Part shown: in pieces, positions 6,514 through 10,220 of the stretch
Numbering within the stretch: the first letter of the stretch is position 1
Layout of the letters: every line of letters starts with the position of its first letter
DNA from: Desulfovibrio sp.
GTDB taxonomy: Bacteria; Desulfobacterota; Desulfovibrionia; Desulfovibrionales; Desulfovibrionaceae
DNA length: 10,220 bases
Direction of reading: 5' to 3'
Assembly: GCA_031270875.1 (NCBI GenBank)
Contig: JAISXC010000206.1
Location: 1 to 10,220, forward strand
Translations under genes and position numbers: made by a program
The notes under the pieces: generated by a model
The model's input: the letters and a program-made list of their open reading frames with translations, nothing else
The model's database searches: none
Told to the model about the DNA's origin: nothing

Positions 6514-7452
6514 TCAAGGCCTTGGCTCGTCCTTTCGCGTGACGATCACGTCATCCAGCGGCGTCAGAACCGTCATGCCTTCGGGCAGGCGAAGGCGCAA
6601 AACCGCTTTGGCATTCTGGCCGGGCTCAAGTTGAGGGGGAATCGCGCTGACTTCCAATTGGTTGAGATAACTCGAATTTTTGCTCAAGGCTTCCGGAACT
6701 TCCACAAGCACGGTCACCACCGCCGGACTTACGTCGTAAAGCCGGCTGTTTTCCGTGACAAGGGCGACCCCGCACTGGCGGGAAAGCGTTGCCCGGCCGC
6801 TGGTGATGGCATATTGCACCAGCACGGCCGAAGGCAGGGCGGTGACAAGGCCGGGGGTATCCAGGGTAATGCTTTCCTTCACCCGGGAGCCGGCCGCCTT
6901 GGGATCAAGGGTTATGGTCACCGGCAGGCTGGAAATGCCGGCGACGACTTTCTCGGGGCCGCGCAGCACAACCGTGGGGGGGGTCATGCTGATCTCGCCC
7001 ACGGTCAGGGCATCACCGCGCAGGGGGGAATCCAGAACATAGCGCAGAGGCACGCTGCGTTCGACAAGTTTGTCCGCCCTGACGACAATGCGCGAGGGCT
7101 GAATATCCACAACTTCAAAGGCCTGCGCTGTCTGCCACAGCGTTTCGGAGGTCAGCGGCACCGTTGTGGCCCCCTTTCTGATATTGGAAAGATTCACGGT
7201 CCTCACCAGGCGTTGCTGGGTAAACGTGCGCAACAGGGTTTCCGGACCGCGAAGACGCACGGTCACCTTGTTCACCAGGCCGTCGGTGACGACAAGGTTC
7301 GACGGGATGCCGAAATAATCCACAATGATGTCAATCTGGGTTTCGCGCCGTTCGCGCACGCTCACCATGTACCAGATGCTGATTGAAGTAAGAACGGCTA
7401 TGACAAGGGAAAACAGATTGGATGCCATGCGGCCGCGTTTAGAAAATTTCAC
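6514..7452 (-). CDS. cdaR: YbbR-domain membrane-anchored protein (CdaR-like)
   Basis: This is a 312-residue protein with one N-terminal membrane anchor (about 11-31, LFSLVIAVLTSISIWYMV) followed by an extracytoplasmic region of YbbR repeats. Repeat-like segments are visible as VTVRLRGPETLL (63-74), VVLRGPEKVV (161-170) and TVLVEVPEAL (247-256), so about three domains. In Firmicutes the equivalent CdaR binds the diadenylate cyclase CdaA and modulates its activity; here the role is inferred from domain and position. The GTG start overlaps the cdaA stop by 14 bases and has AGG seven bases upstream. An ATG at 7428 lacks a Shine-Dalgarno and would lose the basic KFSKRGR before the anchor. A run of eight C occurs in the coding strand at 6976-6983. 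Confidence 0.88.
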   Translation of the reverse strand: MKFSKRGRMASNLFSLVIAVLTSISIWYMVSVRERRETQIDIIVDYFGIPSNLVVTDGLVNKVTVRLRGPETLLRTFTQQRLVRTVNLSNIRKGATTVPLTSETLWQTAQAFEVVDIQPSRIVVRADKLVERSVPLRYVLDSPLRGDALTVGEISMTPPTVVLRGPEKVVAGISSLPVTITLDPKAAGSRVKESITLDTPGLVTALPSAVLVQYAITSGRATLSRQCGVALVTENSRLYDVSPAVVTVLVEVPEALSKNSSYLNQLEVSAIPPQLEPGQNAKAVLRLRLPEGMTVLTPLDDVIVTRKDEPRP

Positions 7453-8185
7453 TGAGAACCTGCCTTAGACGCGCGGCATCCGGGACAAGCGTCAAAACGC
7501 CCCGGAGGGCCAAGGTCATTTCCCCGCGCTCCTCTGAAACAACAACGGCCACGGCGTCGCTCTCACTGGTGATGCCCATGGCCGCGCGATGGCGCGTGCC
7601 GAAGATCTGTCCGTCCGCCATGGCCAGGGGCAGGATGCAGGCGGCGGCCATAATGCGCCCGGCGCTGATGATAACCGCGCCGTCGTGCAAAGGCGCCTTG
7701 GGGTGAAAAATATTCATGAGCAAACGCCGCGAGAGCAAGGCATCAATCCGCACCCCCTCGCGCGCCACCATGTCTCCGAGGCGCATGCCGCGTTCAATGA
7801 CGATCAGCGCGCCAATGCGCAGCCTCGCCATTTCCTGGCAGGCCATGACGACTTCCTCTATGCCGCCCTGGCGGAGCCTGTTTCGCGTGAATATTCTGCG
7901 AGCCCCGATTTCCCCGAGTGCCTGCCGGATGTCAGCCTGAAACAGAATGACAATGACAATGAACAGGGAGCTGAAAATATGCTGCAGCAGCCAGAACAGC
8001 GTATTCAAGCCCAGATATCTGGACATGTAGAAGAGCACCGTCAAAAGCCCAAGCCCCGTCAGCACGGCCAGCGCGCGCGTGCCGCGCAAAAGCTGGATGA
8101 GCTGGTACAGCAGCACGCTCACGAACGCTATGTCCAGCACGTCTCTCCAGGTTACGGGAAGCGCCTCAAACACTCGCACGCTCAC
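7439..8185 (-). CDS. cdaA: Membrane diadenylate cyclase (c-di-AMP synthase)
   Basis: CdaA joins two ATP into cyclic di-AMP, a second messenger for osmotic and cell-wall control. With the GTG at 8185 the protein has 248 residues: three membrane helices (about 16-34, 38-58 and 62-82), a linker, then the DAC domain. The catalytic motifs are intact: HDGAVII with DGA at 168-170, and GTRHRAAMG with RHR at 198-200, close to positions 171 and 203 of B. subtilis CdaA. It overlaps the folP end by 20 bases. No good Shine-Dalgarno precedes the GTG, and in-frame GTGs at 8179 and 8173 are alternatives, so coupling to folP translation is likely. Position before cdaR and glmM matches the classic Firmicute cluster. 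The function call is firm, but the exact start is not. Confidence 0.93.
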   Translation of the reverse strand: MSVRVFEALPVTWRDVLDIAFVSVLLYQLIQLLRGTRALAVLTGLGLLTVLFYMSRYLGLNTLFWLLQHIFSSLFIVIVILFQADIRQALGEIGARRIFTRNRLRQGGIEEVVMACQEMARLRIGALIVIERGMRLGDMVAREGVRIDALLSRRLLMNIFHPKAPLHDGAVIISAGRIMAAACILPLAMADGQIFGTRHRAAMGITSESDAVAVVVSEERGEMTLALRGVLTLVPDAARLRQVLSEIF

Positions 8186-9050
8186 ATTGTTTGGGCCGCA
8201 GGGCGGCGGCAAGGGCAATACTTCGGCGCGTCGCGGCCACATCGTGCACACGATGCCAGAAAATGCCGCCGCTCCAGAGCAGGGCTGTCGCGACCTGGGT
8301 GGCCATGCCGCGGTCATCCGCCGGCAGGCCGAGCAGATCGCCGAACACGGATTTCATGGAAAGCCCCACAAGCACCGGCCTGCCGAAAGAAAGCAAATCC
8401 CCGGGGTGAGCCAGAAGATCCACATTATGGGCGCACGTTTTGCCAAAGCCGATGCCGGGATCAAGCGCGATGCGATCTTCCGGAAGACCGGCTTTGACAA
8501 GACGCGTCATCTCCCGCTCAAAAAAAAACGCGACCTCGCGGCAGACGTCATCATACCGCGGCCTGTCCTGCATGGTTTTCGGCCTGCCCCTGTGATGCAT
8601 AAGCACATAGCCCGGCTTGTACTGAACAAGCACATCCGTGAGACCGGGATCAAAAGAGCAGGCCGAAACATCATTGATGACGGCCGCGCCGAGGTCAAGG
8701 GCAGCCGCCGCTGTTCCGGCATGATACGTATCCACGGAAACGACCATATCCGGGGCCGCGCCGCGCGCGGCGCGCAACACCGGCAGGAGGCGGGCCTGTT
8801 CCTCTTCCGGGGAAAGAGCTTCGGAACCCGGTTTTGTGGTCTCGGCGCCAAAGTCCACAATATCGGCGCCGTCGCCGTAAAGACGCAGGGCCAGCGCCAG
8901 ACCCGATCCGGTTGAGACGCAGCGCCCCCCGTCATAAAAAGAGTCCGGCGTCAGATTGACAATGCCCATGACGCCAAAAAGCGCGGACGGGGCAAGGATA
9001 TGCCCGCCGGATGCGCGCCACGCGACGTTTCGCGCGGCCGGATCAGTCAT
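8166..9050 (-). CDS. folP: Dihydropteroate synthase
   Basis: FolP condenses 6-hydroxymethyl-dihydropterin pyrophosphate with p-aminobenzoate to dihydropteroate in folate synthesis and is the sulfonamide target. The 294 residues form a TIM barrel with [12 protein letters not shown] (31-42), [10 protein letters not shown] (66-75), SVDT (105-108), INDVS (125-129), MHHRG (151-155), DPGIGFGKT (197-205), GLSMKS (229-234) and RVHDV (267-271). Two spots differ from the consensus: ESTRPG reads ETTKPG, and the Arg of SRKS is Met, while the catalytic Lys remains. I chose the ATG at 9050, which overlaps the ftsH stop by eight bases (ATGACTGA). An open frame continues upstream but only antisense-like sequence lies there. 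A run of nine T (coding strand) encodes three Phe at 8520-8528. Confidence 0.96.
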   Translation of the reverse strand: MTDPAARNVAWRASGGHILAPSALFGVMGIVNLTPDSFYDGGRCVSTGSGLALALRLYGDGADIVDFGAETTKPGSEALSPEEEQARLLPVLRAARGAAPDMVVSVDTYHAGTAAAALDLGAAVINDVSACSFDPGLTDVLVQYKPGYVLMHHRGRPKTMQDRPRYDDVCREVAFFFEREMTRLVKAGLPEDRIALDPGIGFGKTCAHNVDLLAHPGDLLSFGRPVLVGLSMKSVFGDLLGLPADDRGMATQVATALLWSGGIFWHRVHDVAATRRSIALAAALRPKQCERASV

Positions 9051-10220
9051 TGCTATCTTTTGTCGCGCGGGGCTGGTTTTTATCCGCGGAATCCGGCTCC
9101 AGCACAAAATCCTGGGCTCCGCCATCCCGGCCGCCGGGATTTTCTCCGGCATTCCCGCCGCGTTTCGCGGAATTGTTTTCGCCTGTGTCAAGCGGCGGCA
9201 GTTCCTCATCGTTCATAATCTTGTCAAGCTCTTCGCCGTTGAGTGTTTCCCGCTCAAGCAGGGCCTGCGCAATGCGGTTCAGCACCTCGCTGCGGCTTTG
9301 CAGAAGTTCGCGGCAGCGGCTGTGGGCTTCCTCCACAATGCGCTTGACCTCGGCATCCACCAGCCGGGCCGTATCTTCGCTGTAATTTTTGTTCTGTATC
9401 CATTCACGGCCGATGAAGACCTCCTCGCCGGTCTCACCGATGGCAAGGGTTCCGACGACGTCGCTCATGCCCCATTCGCACACCATCTTGCGGGCCATGC
9501 GGGTGACGCGCTCAATGTCGTTGGAGGCCCCTGTGGTGATGTCGTCAAAAATCAGTTCTTCGGCCACCCGACCGCCGAGCAGCACCACAAGATTGTTGCG
9601 CAGATAGGTGCGCGAATAGCCGTGCCGGTCTTCCTCGGGCAGCTGCATTGTAACGCCCAGCGCGCGGCCGCGCGGAATTATGGTGACCTTATGCACGGGG
9701 TCGGAGCCCGGCAGAAGTTTCGCCGCCAGGGCATGCCCGGCCTCATGATAGGCGGTGATGCGCTTTTCCTCATCCGACAGAATCAGGCTGCGCCGCTCGC
9801 GCCCCATAAGCACCTTGTCCTTGGCGTACTCAAAGTCGCCCATGTCGAGCTTTTCCTGATTGAGCTTGGCGGCCTGCAACGCGGCTTCGTTGACGAGGTT
9901 TTCCAGATCGGCGCCGGAAAAGCCGGGCGTGCCGCGGGCCAGCACGTCCAGGTCCACATCCTCGTCCAGCGGCGTGCGTTTGGTGTGCACTTCCAGGATG
10001 CGCTTGCGGCCGCGCAAATCCGGTGTGGGGACAACCACCTGCCTGTCAAAGCGGCCAGGACGCAAAAGGGCCGGGTCGAGCACGTCCGGACGGTTGGTCG
10101 CGGCTATCAGAATAACGCCCTCATTGCTCTCAAAACCGTCCATTTCGACAAGCAACTGGTTCAGCGTCTGCTCGCGCTCGTCATGCCCGCCGCCCAGCCC
10201 CGCGCCACGCTGACGCCCCA
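9043..10220 (-). CDS. ftsH: ATP-dependent zinc metalloprotease FtsH (C-terminal part, 5' end outside window)
   Basis: FtsH is the membrane-anchored AAA+ protease that degrades misfolded membrane proteins and short-lived regulators. The last 391 residues are visible; the membrane segments, Walker A and Walker B lie beyond the window edge. The fragment begins just after Walker B with [20 protein letters not shown], then the second region of homology [20 protein letters not shown] with its arginine fingers (visible residues 40-59). The zinc motif HEAGH is at 158-162 and the third ligand is the Asp of GASNDIE (234). The tail after about 345 is hydrophilic and poorly conserved (Gly/Asn/Asp-rich), as usual in the family. 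All catalytic residues in view are intact. The reading continues without interruption to the window end, so the gene is cut by the window and not truncated. Confidence 0.98.
   Translation of the reverse strand, partial: GRQRGAGLGGGHDEREQTLNQLLVEMDGFESNEGVILIAATNRPDVLDPALLRPGRFDRQVVVPTPDLRGRKRILEVHTKRTPLDEDVDLDVLARGTPGFSGADLENLVNEAALQAAKLNQEKLDMGDFEYAKDKVLMGRERRSLILSDEEKRITAYHEAGHALAAKLLPGSDPVHKVTIIPRGRALGVTMQLPEEDRHGYSRTYLRNNLVVLLGGRVAEELIFDDITTGASNDIERVTRMARKMVCEWGMSDVVGTLAIGETGEEVFIGREWIQNKNYSEDTARLVDAEVKRIVEEAHSRCRELLQSRSEVLNRIAQALLERETLNGEELDKIMNDEELPPLDTGENNSAKRGGNAGENPGGRDGGAQDFVLEPDSADKNQPRATKDSND

Noticed and set aside
5078..6634. Plus-strand 518-codon open frame opposite glmM
   Set aside because: Long antisense frames are common opposite GC-rich genes. 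The glmM motifs are intact on the other strand and the antisense protein is rich in His, Gly and Gln without domains.
9051..9209. Longer folP start at 9209
   Set aside because: The added 53 residues lie inside the ftsH coding sequence and do not resemble dihydropteroate synthase. The ATG at 9050 gives the family length and a typical overlap.
1..10220. CRISPR array, tRNA or rRNA genes, complete insertion sequence
   Set aside because: I saw no regularly spaced repeats, tRNA-like cloverleaf arms, rRNA sequence, or transposase with terminal inverted repeats.

Overview
All convincing genes in this window lie on the minus strand and form two blocks with an AT-rich gap between them. The right block (about 5132-10220) carries ftsH (5' end outside the window), folP, cdaA, a YbbR-domain gene (cdaR) and glmM. 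The first four genes overlap by 8-20 bases and glmM follows after 29 bases, so this is probably one operon. From memory, the order ftsH-folP-diadenylate cyclase-YbbR-glmM is typical of Desulfovibrio-like sulfate reducers (Desulfobacterota). That order, together with the GC-rich coding of this block, makes a Desulfovibrionaceae-like organism the best guess, but it rests on gene order and no search was run.

The left block (284-4343) is a four-gene operon, read permease, periplasmic binding protein (NMT1/THI5 or SsuA type), ATPase and M20-family amidohydrolase/deacylase. It is an ABC importer with a dedicated hydrolase whose start overlaps the ATPase stop by ATGA. The order permease-binding protein-ATPase plus an ArgE-like hydrolase resembles the ThiXYZ/YlmB system that imports and deformylates a thiamine pyrimidine precursor. 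No thiamine riboswitch is visible upstream, so the substrate stays open.

Between the blocks, 4604-5125 holds a membrane-protein gene directly downstream of glmM. It reads well only if the frame changes twice, so it is called a pseudogene or an assembly error. The rest of the gap (4344-4603) is AT-rich and carries a perfect 9-bp-arm palindrome just upstream of the importer operon, a likely operator. The first 283 bases hold no gene I can support.

In function, the right block joins membrane protein quality control (FtsH), folate synthesis (FolP), cyclic di-AMP synthesis and its YbbR regulator, and the first committed step towards UDP-GlcNAc and peptidoglycan (GlmM). The left block looks like a nutrient-scavenging unit, less GC-rich than the right block and possibly with a different history.
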